NCBI RefSeq assembly: GCF_002409645.1
Contig: NZ_DHNR01000040.1
Location: forward strand, 189,938-200,524
From: Acetobacter sp. UBA5411
Lineage (GTDB): Bacteria; Pseudomonadota; Alphaproteobacteria; Acetobacterales; Acetobacteraceae
Reading direction: 5' to 3'
Length of the DNA stretch: 10,587 bases
Shown: positions 1-6,694 of the stretch, piece by piece
Layout of the letters: every line of letters begins with the position of its first letter
Numbering within the stretch: the first letter of the stretch is position 1
Notes under the pieces: model-generated
Databases searched by the model: none
What the model was told of the DNA's origin: nothing
What the model saw: the letters and a program-made list of their open reading frames with translations, nothing else
Translations under genes and position numbers: made by a program

Positions 1-428
1 GCCATGGCGGGACGGGAAATACCGGGAAGCGTCTTGATGACGATCTTGGCAAGCGCCAGCATCGCACCGCTGTTTCCAGCTGATATGACACCGGCAGCCT
101 CGCCACCAGCCACGGCATTCATGACCACGCGCAGGGATGAATCCTTCAGGCGCAGTGCAGCCGTGGGCTTCATGTCCATGCTGACGGCAGCAGATGCATG
201 CCGGATCGTGCAGATGGCGGCAGCTTTCGGATGCCGGGCAAGAAGCGGCCGAAGACGTTTTTCGTCACCGACAAGCAGCACCCGGGCTCCCGGATGCCGA
301 TCCGCTGCGACAGCGAGACCCGCAACGACCATTTCAGGGCCGCCATCGCCTCCCATCGCATCAACAGCGAGGGAAAACAATTCCGGACTCTGAGCAGTCT
401 CTGCGGCTGAATGCTCGACTTCGTTCAT
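1..428 (-). CDS. plsX: Phosphate acyltransferase PlsX, N-terminal part (cut by window edge)
   Basis: PlsX is a peripheral membrane enzyme that converts acyl-ACP and phosphate to acyl-phosphate, the acyl donor for PlsY in the first step of phospholipid synthesis. About 142 codons are visible and the C-terminal part lies outside the window. Family signatures are clear: DAMGGDGGPEMVV near residues 24-36, then a DMKPTAALR stretch followed by KDSSLRVVMNAV, and VISAGNSGAMLALAKI around residues 114-129. The ATG at 428 is the only usual start codon in frame; two in-frame TGA codons lie a little upstream with no ATG, GTG or TTG between. There is no good Shine-Dalgarno, only a weak GGA. The start codon lies inside a perfect inverted repeat and overlaps the stop of a possible 7-codon ORF. 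It follows rpmF by 78 nt on the same strand, the usual order, so cotranscription with DUF177 and rpmF is likely. Confidence 0.95.
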   Translation of the reverse strand, partial: MNEVEHSAAETAQSPELFSLAVDAMGGDGGPEMVVAGLAVAADRHPGARVLLVGDEKRLRPLLARHPKAAAICTIRHASAAVSMDMKPTAALRLKDSSLRVVMNAVAGGEAAGVISAGNSGAMLALAKIVIKTLPGISRPAM

Positions 429-456
429 GAATGCGATCCGGCTTTCATGAACGAAG
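419..456 (-). promoter_or_regulatory. 13-bp perfect inverted repeat enclosing the plsX start codon
   Basis: Positions 419-431 (CTTCGTTCATGAA) and 444-456 (TTCATGAACGAAG) are exact reverse complements separated by a 12-nt loop. In the minus-strand transcript the plsX AUG (428-426) lies in the 3' arm, so the folded RNA would bury the start codon. The 5' arm holds a second ATG (448-446) that opens a 7-codon ORF (M-K-A-G-S-H-S); its TGA overlaps the plsX ATG as ATGA. The geometry suggests translational control or coupling of plsX to upstream ribosome passage. The inverted repeat is seen directly; its role is inferred, and a protein-binding DNA dyad is an alternative. Confidence 0.6.
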
Positions 457-506
457 AGGGTCTTGCCTCATCAGGGATACCGCTTGTCACGTTACCAACA
501 CCGCAA

Positions 507-710
507 TCAGGCGCGAACTGCAACTTTCAGGGCCTTACCGGCAGCGATCACTTCGCGACCGTCATAATGACCACAATGGCTGCAGACGTGATGCGGGCGC
601 TTCAGCTCACCGCAGTTGCCGCACTCGGCGTGGGCTTCAACCGTCAGGGCCTGATGGCTGCGACGCATACCACGGCGGGAAGGAGACGTTTTTCTTTTAG
701 GTACAGCCAT
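507..710 (-). CDS. rpmF: 50S ribosomal protein L32
   Basis: A 67-residue basic protein of the large ribosomal subunit, of usual length for alphaproteobacterial L32. The N-terminus MAVPKRKTSPSRRGMRRSH is diagnostic, and the zinc-ribbon cysteines are all present as CGNCG (residues 31-35) and CSHCG (residues 43-47), so this is the zinc-binding (C+) form. The ATG at 710 is preceded by a strong Shine-Dalgarno, GGAGGGG (minus strand, 726-720), with 9-nt spacing. It lies between DUF177 (151-nt gap upstream) and plsX (78-nt gap downstream) in the conserved yceD-rpmF-plsX order. The upstream gap could hold its own promoter, but I see only poor -35/-10 matches there. Confidence 0.97.
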   Translation of the reverse strand: MAVPKRKTSPSRRGMRRSHQALTVEAHAECGNCGELKRPHHVCSHCGHYDGREVIAAGKALKVAVRA

Positions 711-861
711 GGGTCCAAGCCCCTCCGAAATGATGGCATCCCGGAACCGCCGGGAGACGGAACCTGGACATAACTACAATTGAGGGCGGGGCTCTACCAG
801 ACCAGCCGCAGTTCCGCAAGGACCGATCGAAAACTGACAGGCCCGCACGCCATGCAGACGT

Positions 862-1437
862 TCAAGAACCGTCGCGTTTCAGCTTCGCCAATGCAGCGAA
901 GGGATTGGGGCGTTCCTCGACCTCTCCCTCATCCTCCTGCCGGGAAATATCATCCTCGGTCAGAATGGCCGGAGGCCGCGCCACACCCGGCCTCCGGGGA
1001 TAGGGATCAAGCGTGAGAGACAGCTGCTCGACGGCGGCCTCACCCAGATCGATCACGTCACCATCGTAAGGGACATCGTCGATTTCATCCAGCTCACCGT
1101 TTTCATCGAACGATCCATCATGCTCGGACGCCGGAACGAATCGGATGACGAAGCGCTCTGCGATCACATCCTCAAACACTTCCAGAGTCAGCACACAGAG
1201 CTGACTGAGCCGCGCCGTCATCGAGCCTGTGGCCTGCACCGTATGCCCGGTCTGGGGGAACAGTTCATACCGGCATGTCAGACTCGCCACGTCCGGCAAC
1301 CCAAGCCGCAGGGCGATCCGCGCGCACTCGGCTTCAGTCGCGGTCACCGAGATTTCACGTGGAGAGTCGGCGGACGCACCGCGTAATGTTCTCACAAGAA
1401 CGGGGCGGGAAAATTCGGAAACTCCGGAAGCAGTCAC
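862..1437 (-). CDS. DUF177 (YceD) family protein
   Basis: A 191-residue member of the DUF177/YceD family, whose genes almost always precede rpmF and which are linked to 23S rRNA accumulation and ribosome assembly. The sequence shows EFSRPVLVRTL at the N-terminus, the conserved cysteine region QLCVLTLEVF (residues 79-88), an acidic linker (about 105-125), the signature VIDLGEAAVEQLSLTLDPYPR (128-148) and the terminal NPFAALAKLK motif (178-187). The start is GTG at 1437, supported by AAGGA (1451-1447) with 9-nt spacing. It is the first gene of the DUF177-rpmF-plsX cluster and is divergent from the bamE-like gene, so the 141-nt gap should contain both promoters. A TATCAT hexamer (minus strand, near 1469-1474) is a possible -10 but lacks a convincing -35. 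Confidence 0.92.
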   Translation of the reverse strand: MTASGVSEFSRPVLVRTLRGASADSPREISVTATEAECARIALRLGLPDVASLTCRYELFPQTGHTVQATGSMTARLSQLCVLTLEVFEDVIAERFVIRFVPASEHDGSFDENGELDEIDDVPYDGDVIDLGEAAVEQLSLTLDPYPRRPGVARPPAILTEDDISRQEDEGEVEERPNPFAALAKLKRDGS

Positions 1438-1578
1438 TCTATACAGTCCTTTCCCGACGCAAAGTCCGATGATAGCGCCTTTAGTGTGACAGAAAACACT
1501 CTATCGGACACCCGTTCCTTGTGCTTTAACGGCAAGAATATTTACTGGGTCCATTCGTGGAGAGAACAGACTACCGTC

Positions 1579-2184
1579 ATGTCAAAATGCCAGCCTTTCT
1601 CCCGGACTGAATCACGGCCAGCAGCAGGTCGGCGTAGCAGACAGGCCCTTATGGCTCTGGGTCTGACGGGCGGGCTGTTCCTCCTGTCAGGTTGTTCGTT
1701 CCTCGAAAACTCCCCGATGCCACGTGGCTCGCTTATCGAGGCAGACGATTACAACCAGCTCAAGCCCGGTGTGAGCAATCGCGCCGACGCGCTCGATCTG
1801 CTTGGCTCGCCAACCTCCAAGGCGACCTTTGACGACAATACCTGGATCTATGTGTCCATGATGACGGCGCCCACTCCGGCGAATTTCCCGCACGTCACGA
1901 AGCAGCAGGTCGTCGTTCTGAATTTCGATCAGGCTGGCACGCTCCGCTCTCTGCGGACATTGGGCCCCAAGGACGCCAAACATCCGGGCATGGTGGGCGA
2001 CAAGACCCCGACGCCGGGCACCAAGATCAACATTCTTCAGGAAATCATCGGCAACGTCGGGCGCTACAACCCGATGCAGGGCATGATGAACAACAGCTCC
2101 TTCGGCGGCGGCAACAGTGGCAGTGGAATGGGCGGTATGAGCGCCGGTCCGGGTCATGGCGGCGCGGGCAACAGCCTGCCCTGA
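1579..2184 (+). CDS. bamE: BamE/SmpA-family outer-membrane lipoprotein
   Basis: A 201-residue lipoprotein of the BamE/SmpA family, a component of the BAM machine that inserts beta-barrel proteins into the outer membrane. Residues 1-23 are charged, 24-36 form the hydrophobic signal segment, and the lipobox LLSGC places the lipidated cysteine at residue 39. The BamE domain spans about 52-130: LKPGVSNRADALDLLGSPTS, then FDDNTWIYVS, then VVVLNFDQAGTLRSL. The family link between BamE and alphaproteobacterial outer-membrane assembly is established; the exact role here is inferred. Beyond residue 165 there is a low-complexity Gly/Ser/Met/Asn-rich tail (about 169-199). I chose the ATG at 1579; an in-frame GTG at 1486 would add 31 residues that break the signal-peptide layout. 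The nearest GGAGA is rather far, about 15 nt upstream. A weak promoter candidate is TTGTGC (1519) with TTTACT (1541). Confidence 0.88.
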   Translation: MSKCQPFSRTESRPAAGRRSRQALMALGLTGGLFLLSGCSFLENSPMPRGSLIEADDYNQLKPGVSNRADALDLLGSPTSKATFDDNTWIYVSMMTAPTPANFPHVTKQQVVVLNFDQAGTLRSLRTLGPKDAKHPGMVGDKTPTPGTKINILQEIIGNVGRYNPMQGMMNNSSFGGGNSGSGMGGMSAGPGHGGAGNSLP

Positions 2185-2201
2185 TCCTTGCCTTGCTCTC
2201 A

Positions 2202-2231
2202 GCTGAACGGAACGAGCGGCGTCCGTTCAGC
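2202..2231. terminator. Hairpin between convergent bamE-like and kinase genes
   Basis: GCTGAACGGA (2202-2211) and TCCGTTCAGC (2222-2231) form a perfect 10-bp stem with a 10-nt loop. It starts 17 nt after the bamE-like stop and covers the stop codon of the opposing kinase gene (2229-2227). Neither side has a run of T, so it is not a canonical intrinsic terminator. Its place between convergent genes still suggests transcript 3'-end formation or protection for both. Confidence 0.6.
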
Positions 2232-3594
2232 GCGGCAGCGTGATGTGCACATTCAGTCCGCCCTGCGGACTTTCTCCCAGCTGAATATCGCCACCATGCG
2301 CCCGCACGATGTCACGGACAATCGTCAGACCCAGCCCTGTTCCGCCCTTCTTGCTGCTTGAAAACGCACGGAAAACTTCCTCCCTGCGTTCAGGCGAAAT
2401 ACCCGGCCCATCGTCATCCACATCAATGATGATGCTGCGCCCTTCCTGACGCCCTGAAAGCCATATGGCGGCGTTGAGGCGACGGGCATTCTCCAGAACA
2501 TTGCTCAACATGCGGCGCATCGCATCTGGACGCGCCTCAATAACCAGCCCCGGCTCGCAGGTCACTGCGTTGACCCGTCCCCCGGCACGCACGATGGCGG
2601 CGGCAACGTCCTCCAGCAGCACGGCGACATCCAGCTTTTCCGGTGCCTCGGCCCCTTCTCCACGGGCGAAGGAGAGATAACTCTCGATCAGTCGCTCCAT
2701 TTCAGCGACATCACCGATCATGTCATGCACATCATCCCGCAATAGCCCGGCATCCACCACGCCGGATTGCGGGAACATGGCGAGAGAGAGTCTCAGCCGG
2801 GTCAGGGGCGTCCGCAAATCATGTGACACACCGGCCAGAACAGCGGTACGTTGCATGACGAATCGGGAAATCCGCTCCTGCATGCGATTGAACGCCACAG
2901 CAGCTTTCCGGACCTCGCGCGCCCCCTCCGGTCTGATAGGACCAACGTCCCGGCCCAGACCGAACTGCTCGGCAGCTCTTGCCAGACGCCTCACGGCCCG
3001 GACCTGATTCTGCATGAAGAGCGCCGCCACAGCGAACAGCAGCAGTGAGCTGCCCAGAGCCCAGAACACAAAAAGCCAGATCTGACCGACATCCAGCCGC
3101 TTGCGCGGCGCGTCGATCTTCATGACACCGTCCGGGAGCTGAATCAGGATGAAAACGTGCCGTTCATCCGTCAGCCAGTCCACAAAGAACGGATAGGAAA
3201 TGAAGGCCTGAAGCGTACGGACGAGGTCTTCATCCATCGGTCCGACGACATGCGTCGAGCCGAATTTCGTCAGCTTCGCATTCTGATGCCATTCCACGGC
3301 AAGCTGCGTGCGCAACCGCACCTGCCGTGTCACCCACTCCCGGTCGGCCCGCGTCTGGTAGCGTTCCAGAAAGTCCAGTGACAGGCTGATTTCGGAAACC
3401 ACGCTTTCGGACATACGGCGCGACATGACGTGCAGATAATTGCCGTAAAACAGTTCCAGCGCGATTCCCTGCGTGACCAGCAGGGGGATCAGCACAATCA
3501 GCAGGGACCGGCCCAGAAAGGAATTCGGCAGGACACGCCGCACCGACCGGTCGAGGCGACCGTCATCCCAGAATGTGCGCCATCCACTGCGCAT
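2227..3594 (-). CDS. EnvZ-like membrane sensor histidine kinase
   Basis: A 455-residue inner-membrane sensor kinase of the EnvZ/OmpB type. The order is: cytoplasmic N-terminus, TM1 (about 29-48), periplasmic sensor region (about 51-170), TM2 (about 172-194), HAMP (about 195-247), DHp with the H-box VSHDLRTPLTRLRL and phosphoacceptor His258, then the ATPase domain with N-box SNVLENA (Asn369), G1 DVDDDGPGI (391-399) and G2 GGTGLGLTIV (417-426). All catalytic boxes are intact. It should autophosphorylate at His258 and pass phosphate to the response regulator encoded just upstream, whose stop codon lies 8 nt before this ATG. It is the last gene of the five-gene run. The periplasmic region matches no ligand-binding fold I recognise, so the signal is unknown. 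PetR/PetP pairs are often discussed without a linked kinase, so this gene is the natural candidate partner. Confidence 0.93.
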   Translation of the reverse strand: MRSGWRTFWDDGRLDRSVRRVLPNSFLGRSLLIVLIPLLVTQGIALELFYGNYLHVMSRRMSESVVSEISLSLDFLERYQTRADREWVTRQVRLRTQLAVEWHQNAKLTKFGSTHVVGPMDEDLVRTLQAFISYPFFVDWLTDERHVFILIQLPDGVMKIDAPRKRLDVGQIWLFVFWALGSSLLLFAVAALFMQNQVRAVRRLARAAEQFGLGRDVGPIRPEGAREVRKAAVAFNRMQERISRFVMQRTAVLAGVSHDLRTPLTRLRLSLAMFPQSGVVDAGLLRDDVHDMIGDVAEMERLIESYLSFARGEGAEAPEKLDVAVLLEDVAAAIVRAGGRVNAVTCEPGLVIEARPDAMRRMLSNVLENARRLNAAIWLSGRQEGRSIIIDVDDDGPGISPERREEVFRAFSSSKKGGTGLGLTIVRDIVRAHGGDIQLGESPQGGLNVHITLPR

Positions 3595-3602
3595 GACCGG
3601 CG

Positions 3603-4358
3603 TCAGATTCCCGGTTTCAGCATGTAACCCTTGCCGCGAAGCGTGTGCAGATAACGCGGCTCACGCGGGTCCGCCTCGATCCGCCGTCGCAGACGGGTCA
3701 CCTGCACGTCAACGGCACGCTCCCCGATTTCTGCCATATCCAGAGCATTCGCGATGTCTTCCCGCGACAGCACCTCGTTAGGATGACGAGACAGAACCGC
3801 CAGCAGGGCCGCCTCGCCGCCCGTCAGATGCACAACGCCTTCGGGACCGGAGAGAATGCCTCTGTTGGGATCGAATTCGAGCGTCCCCAGTCGCACGATT
3901 CGCAGATTATCCGACGGCGGCGGCGGCGCATGTTTGCGCAGATGGGCTTTCAGACGCAGCAGCAGCTCGCGCGGCTCGAACGGTTTGCCGAGATAATCAT
4001 CCGCACCGGCCTCGAGACCGGTGATGCGATCCTCTGCCTCTCCCCGGGCGGTGAGAAGCAGGATGGGAATATCCAGCCCCTGCCCGCGCAGGGATTTTGT
4101 CAGTTCCAGCCCATCTTCGCCGGGCATGGTGACATCCAGAACCAGCGCATCCGGCAGCATGAAGCCCAGCGCCTGCCTTGCCTCGGCGGCAGAAGCCGCA
4201 CCAGTGACCCGGAAGCCGTTTTCCTTGAGATAGCGCTGGAGCAGCCGCCGCAGACGGGCGTCGTCGTCCACCACAAGCACATGGGTCGTGCTGTTGTCCT
4301 CTTCAGAAGCTAGGGCAGCATCGTCTCTGCCGGCTTTCTGCATCGCCTCACTGGCCAT
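3603..4358 (-). CDS. petR: OmpR-family response regulator, PetR-like
   Basis: A 251-residue response regulator. The receiver domain (about 26-140) carries the acidic pocket D31-D32-D33, phosphoacceptor Asp75 in LVLDVTMPGEDG, switch Thr103 in LLLTARG, and Lys125 in GKPFEPRELL. The C-terminal OmpR/PhoB winged helix (about 155-250) has EVLSREDI, ERAVDVQVTRLRRRIE as recognition region, and YLHTLRGKGYML at the end. The first 25 residues are a poorly conserved extension. The ATG at 4358 has a GGAG-type Shine-Dalgarno with about 9-nt spacing and overlaps the 3' end of the MarR gene by 11 nt. A MarR gene directly before an OmpR-type regulator matches the petP-petR pair of Rhodobacter capsulatus, where PetR is an essential response regulator. 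The symbol rests on that family resemblance and gene order; plain ompR-like is the fallback. Confidence 0.9.
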   Translation of the reverse strand: MASEAMQKAGRDDAALASEEDNSTTHVLVVDDDARLRRLLQRYLKENGFRVTGAASAAEARQALGFMLPDALVLDVTMPGEDGLELTKSLRGQGLDIPILLLTARGEAEDRITGLEAGADDYLGKPFEPRELLLRLKAHLRKHAPPPPSDNLRIVRLGTLEFDPNRGILSGPEGVVHLTGGEAALLAVLSRHPNEVLSREDIANALDMAEIGERAVDVQVTRLRRRIEADPREPRYLHTLRGKGYMLKPGI

Positions 4359-4905
4359 CCCGTCGTGCTCCCCTCACTGTTTCTCTGGTCTGCCTTTCCT
4401 GTCGCATAAGAAAGGCGCGACTATCCTCGGACAGCATTCCCTGCAAAACCTGCCGGAAACCCTGCACGGCATTGCCGCCCGCTTCCCGATAGGCCGCCAC
4501 CATGCGTTCGCGTTGCACGGCGAAAAGCTGCGCCTCGATTTCCGCACCATCGTCGGACAGGAAGAGAAAGCGTTGCCGACGGTCCTGTCGCCCCTGTTCA
4601 ATCCGAACAAGGCTACGTTCCTGCAACTCGGTCAATGTGCGTGCGAGGCTCTGCTTCGTGACACCCAGAACGCCCTGCAACTCTCCCACGGTCAGTCCGG
4701 GCTGGAACGCCAGCATCTGCAGGGCCCTGTGCTGGGCCACACCAAGACCGAACTGAGTCAGAACGGGTGATACCGCCTGCCCCATATCGAGCCAGACCAG
4801 CAGCATCAGTTCCTGCGCGAGCCTAATCTGCTGCTCCCGAAGGAACAGAACACCATCGCCTGCGACAGTCTCACCACCGGTGCGGGCTTCGACGAATCGT
4901 TTCAC
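4348..4905 (-). CDS. petP: MarR-family regulator, PetP-like
   Basis: A 185-residue MarR-type winged-helix protein. The dimerisation helices flank a wHTH at about 58-118: LTVGELQGVLGV, recognition helix TKQSLARTLTEL (83-94), then the basic wing RIEQGRQDRRQRFLFL (101-116). The later segment QRERMVAAYREAGGNAV with GFRQVL (131-154) is the part that resembles PetP proteins rather than generic MarR members. It begins with GTG at 4905, whose GTGA overlaps the coq9 stop by 4 nt, and it overlaps petR by 11 nt, so translation is probably coupled on both sides. There is no clear Shine-Dalgarno, which fits coupling. PetP is known from the petP-petR pair of Rhodobacter capsulatus; its ligand and DNA targets are not evident here. 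Confidence 0.88.
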   Translation of the reverse strand: MKRFVEARTGGETVAGDGVLFLREQQIRLAQELMLLVWLDMGQAVSPVLTQFGLGVAQHRALQMLAFQPGLTVGELQGVLGVTKQSLARTLTELQERSLVRIEQGRQDRRQRFLFLSDDGAEIEAQLFAVQRERMVAAYREAGGNAVQGFRQVLQGMLSEDSRAFLMRQERQTRETVRGARRDGQ

Positions 4906-5564
4906 GCTGGCCGTAGATCTTTTGGACGGAACAGACGCTGCTTCAGCTCACCAAGACGGCGGGTACGGGCCAGTCCAGCGTCAAGGATCTGTTCCACCTT
5001 ATGACGATCGGCGCCACCCAGCCACGCCAGAAATGTGGGGACGTAAATGCCGGTGAGGCTGATCCTTTTCGTAGCCCATGTCACGCCACCGGACATGTCT
5101 TCAGACGCATCCCAGATGGCGTTCACTGTGCGCGCCAGAATACGGGCCGATGTTTTTCCAGCACAGGGAGAAAGCAGCATTGTCGCCGCACGCCGTTCCG
5201 CCGCCCGATAAGGTTCCAGAATATCTAGCCGCTCCAGAACAGCCCTACGGACTTTCTGGCTGAGGCGGGGACATTCGCCTTCATCAATGGCCAGCAGCAC
5301 ACGTTCGGTCATTTCACGATCAACCAGATCGGCCCAGGCTTCCAGCAGCTCGGTGCGGCCATTGGGGAACAGGAGATCGGCATCCGCTCCCGCCACTTCC
5401 TTCAGCGCGGCCAGTGTCCAGCCTTTCTCTCCGGCGACTGCCGCCAGCGCTTTCAACGCCTGATCCCGTTCCACAGAATGCTCAATGGATGGCGGCGTCA
5501 TTCCCTGAAGCAGCCCGTAGCCCGCACCTGCTGCAAACTGAAGAATCCTGTCCCTGCCACTCAT
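4902..5564 (-). CDS. coq9: COQ9-family ubiquinone biosynthesis protein
   Basis: A 220-residue COQ9 homologue. COQ9 has a TetR-like helical fold, binds lipid and quinone intermediates, and supports the COQ7 hydroxylation step of ubiquinone synthesis; acetic acid bacteria depend on ubiquinone for their membrane-bound oxidases. Visible family features are LLFPNGRTELLEAWADLVDR (64-83), the RLDILEPYRAAERRAATML helix (112-130) and the C-terminal AIWDASEDMSGGVTWATKR (149-167) followed by GIYVPTFLAWL, equivalent to the conserved W-D-x-S-x-D-x-S/W-x-TKR block. The start is uncertain: ATG at 5564 overlaps the def stop as ATGA, which favours coupling, but residues 1-21 are not typical of the family, and the ATG at 5501 would start nearer the conserved part. 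It lies close to rpsU, separated by def, as coq9 genes often do in alphaproteobacteria. Confidence 0.88.
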   Translation of the reverse strand: MSGRDRILQFAAGAGYGLLQGMTPPSIEHSVERDQALKALAAVAGEKGWTLAALKEVAGADADLLFPNGRTELLEAWADLVDREMTERVLLAIDEGECPRLSQKVRRAVLERLDILEPYRAAERRAATMLLSPCAGKTSARILARTVNAIWDASEDMSGGVTWATKRISLTGIYVPTFLAWLGGADRHKVEQILDAGLARTRRLGELKQRLFRPKDLRPA

Positions 5565-6115
5565 TGCTCATTGCGTCCCAAAATAATGTCCGGCGTCAGA
5601 AACCGGTTAGCTTCCGTATCAAAGCCCATCAGACCGAGGTCTGTCATCCGCATCGGATAAAGAACACCATCCAGATGATCCGCCTCGTGCTGGATCACGT
5701 TTGCGTGGAATCCCTGAGCGATCCCGGAAACGGGTGCCCCTATCCGGTCGATTCCCTGATATCGAACCCGCGCATACCGGGGAACCCAACCGCGCAGACC
5801 CGGAATGGACAGACACCCTTCCATTCTCAGACGAACTTCCTCGTCAAGCGGCTCAATCACCGGATTGACCAGCACCTGTATGCCTTCCGGCGACTGCTCT
5901 CCCTCTTCAAGACGGGTTGGCAGCACATAATAGACGAAAATTCTTTTCGAAACATGCACTTGAGGCGCTGCAAGTCCAACACCGCCAGCGTCACGCATGG
6001 TCTCGATCATATCGTCAATCAGGGTCTGCACGACCGGATCCGCAACATTTTCCACCAGTTCAGCTGGCTTCAGCAGGACCGGATGCCCCATGCGTGCGAT
6101 CTTCAGTAATGTCAT
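5561..6115 (-). CDS. def: Peptide deformylase
   Basis: A 184-residue metal-dependent deformylase that removes the formyl group from nascent N-terminal formyl-methionine at the ribosome exit. All three catalytic motifs are intact: G45-VGLAAPQ (45-52), E99-GCLS (99-103) with metal ligand Cys101, and H143-EADH (143-147) with His143, His147 and catalytic Glu144. I chose ATG at 6115 rather than the in-frame GTG at 6121, because the AGAGG Shine-Dalgarno lies 6 nt before the ATG but directly abuts the GTG. The insert at about 66-78 (RLEEGEQSPEG) between strands is slightly long. It leads the def-coq9-petP-petR-kinase run and is divergent from rpsU. Many alphaproteobacteria carry more than one def, usually one beside fmt; this is not the fmt-linked copy. 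Confidence 0.95.
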   Translation of the reverse strand: MTLLKIARMGHPVLLKPAELVENVADPVVQTLIDDMIETMRDAGGVGLAAPQVHVSKRIFVYYVLPTRLEEGEQSPEGIQVLVNPVIEPLDEEVRLRMEGCLSIPGLRGWVPRYARVRYQGIDRIGAPVSGIAQGFHANVIQHEADHLDGVLYPMRMTDLGLMGFDTEANRFLTPDIILGRNEQ

Positions 6116-6121
6116 GCTCAC

Positions 6122-6126
6122 CCTCT
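6122..6126 (-). promoter_or_regulatory. Shine-Dalgarno that sets the def start
   Basis: On the minus strand AGAGG occupies 6126-6122. It is 6 nt before the ATG at 6115 but touches the in-frame GTG at 6121, so ribosomes should initiate at the ATG and the two extra residues (GTG-AGC) are probably not translated. Confidence 0.7.
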
Positions 6127-6347
6127 TCTGAACCTTCCGTCAGGATACGCCGCATTGCGATATGACAGAAACGCCGTTCTTTCTGGCGCGATGATCCACG
6201 GATTCGTTTGTCTTTTCCTGCGGGCGTGTGTTAAGGACGCGGCCAACTCAGAGGCGAGGCTTCCGTGCGGAGTCGCGCTCACCCTATAGAAACTCATGAA
6301 CCCAGCATGACCGAGGTCAGCAGGTTCTTTCGGGAGACGACCAGCCA

Positions 6348-6551
6348 GTGCAGGTTCTCGTTCGCGACAACAATGTCGATCAGGCTCTTAAGGCACTCAA
6401 GAAGAAGATGCAGCGTGAAGGGCTTTTCCGTGAAATGAAGCTCCGCCGTCACTATGAGAAGCCTTCAGAGCGTCGCGCTCGTGAAGCAGCGGAAGCTGTG
6501 CGTCGCGCCCGCAAGATGGAGCGCAAGCGTATCGAGCGCGAAGGCTTCTAA
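6348..6551 (+). CDS. rpsU: 30S ribosomal protein S21
   Basis: A 67-residue, strongly basic small-subunit protein that helps mRNA engagement near the 16S 3' end. The N-terminus MQVLVRDNNVDQALKALKK and the following MQREGLFREMKLRRHYEKPS are characteristic of alphaproteobacterial S21, and the rest is an Arg/Ala/Glu-rich helix ending REGF, of normal length. It starts with GTG at 6348, preceded by GGGAG (6332-6336) at 11-nt spacing. It is divergent from def/coq9 and is followed 23 nt later by a strong intrinsic terminator, so it is probably a single-gene transcript. The 226-nt leader has a TATAGA hexamer (6285-6290) as a candidate -10 without a good -35, and a short dyad at 6308-6319. Confidence 0.97.
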   Translation: MQVLVRDNNVDQALKALKKKMQREGLFREMKLRRHYEKPSERRAREAAEAVRRARKMERKRIEREGF

Positions 6552-6574
6552 TCGAGCTTCGACTCTACGCAAGG

Positions 6575-6607
6575 AAAACCGGCTTTCGCAGGAAAGCCGG
6601 TTTTTTT
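6575..6607 (+). terminator. Intrinsic terminator after rpsU
   Basis: ACCGGCTTTC (6578-6587) pairs with GAAAGCCGGT (6592-6601) around the 4-nt loop GCAG, and the stem runs into seven T residues (6601-6607). An A-rich flank (6575-6578) can extend the pairing. This is a classic Rho-independent terminator for the plus strand, and the A-run makes it partly usable from the other strand too. Confidence 0.93.
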
Positions 6608-6694
6608 ATGCCCTGATTTTTGTGACTTCTTTCACCTTACATTCACTCTTCCCGTTTTGAATGCGGCGTACCACTGCATCCAGACGAGACTCCG

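Noticed and set aside
4..393. Plus-strand ORFs at the left end
   Set aside because: They are antisense to plsX, whose conserved motifs are read on the minus strand.
1486..1578. 31-residue upstream extension of the BamE-like gene from a GTG
   Set aside because: It would push the hydrophobic signal segment and lipobox far from the N-terminus, which is not compatible with a lipoprotein signal peptide.
3645..4313. 222-codon plus-strand ORF opposite the response regulator
   Set aside because: It is the antisense shadow of a clear OmpR-family gene with all receiver residues intact; its own translation resembles no family.
5414..6109. 231-codon plus-strand ORF opposite def and coq9
   Set aside because: It covers two well-supported minus-strand genes, including all deformylase motifs, and has no recognisable domain.
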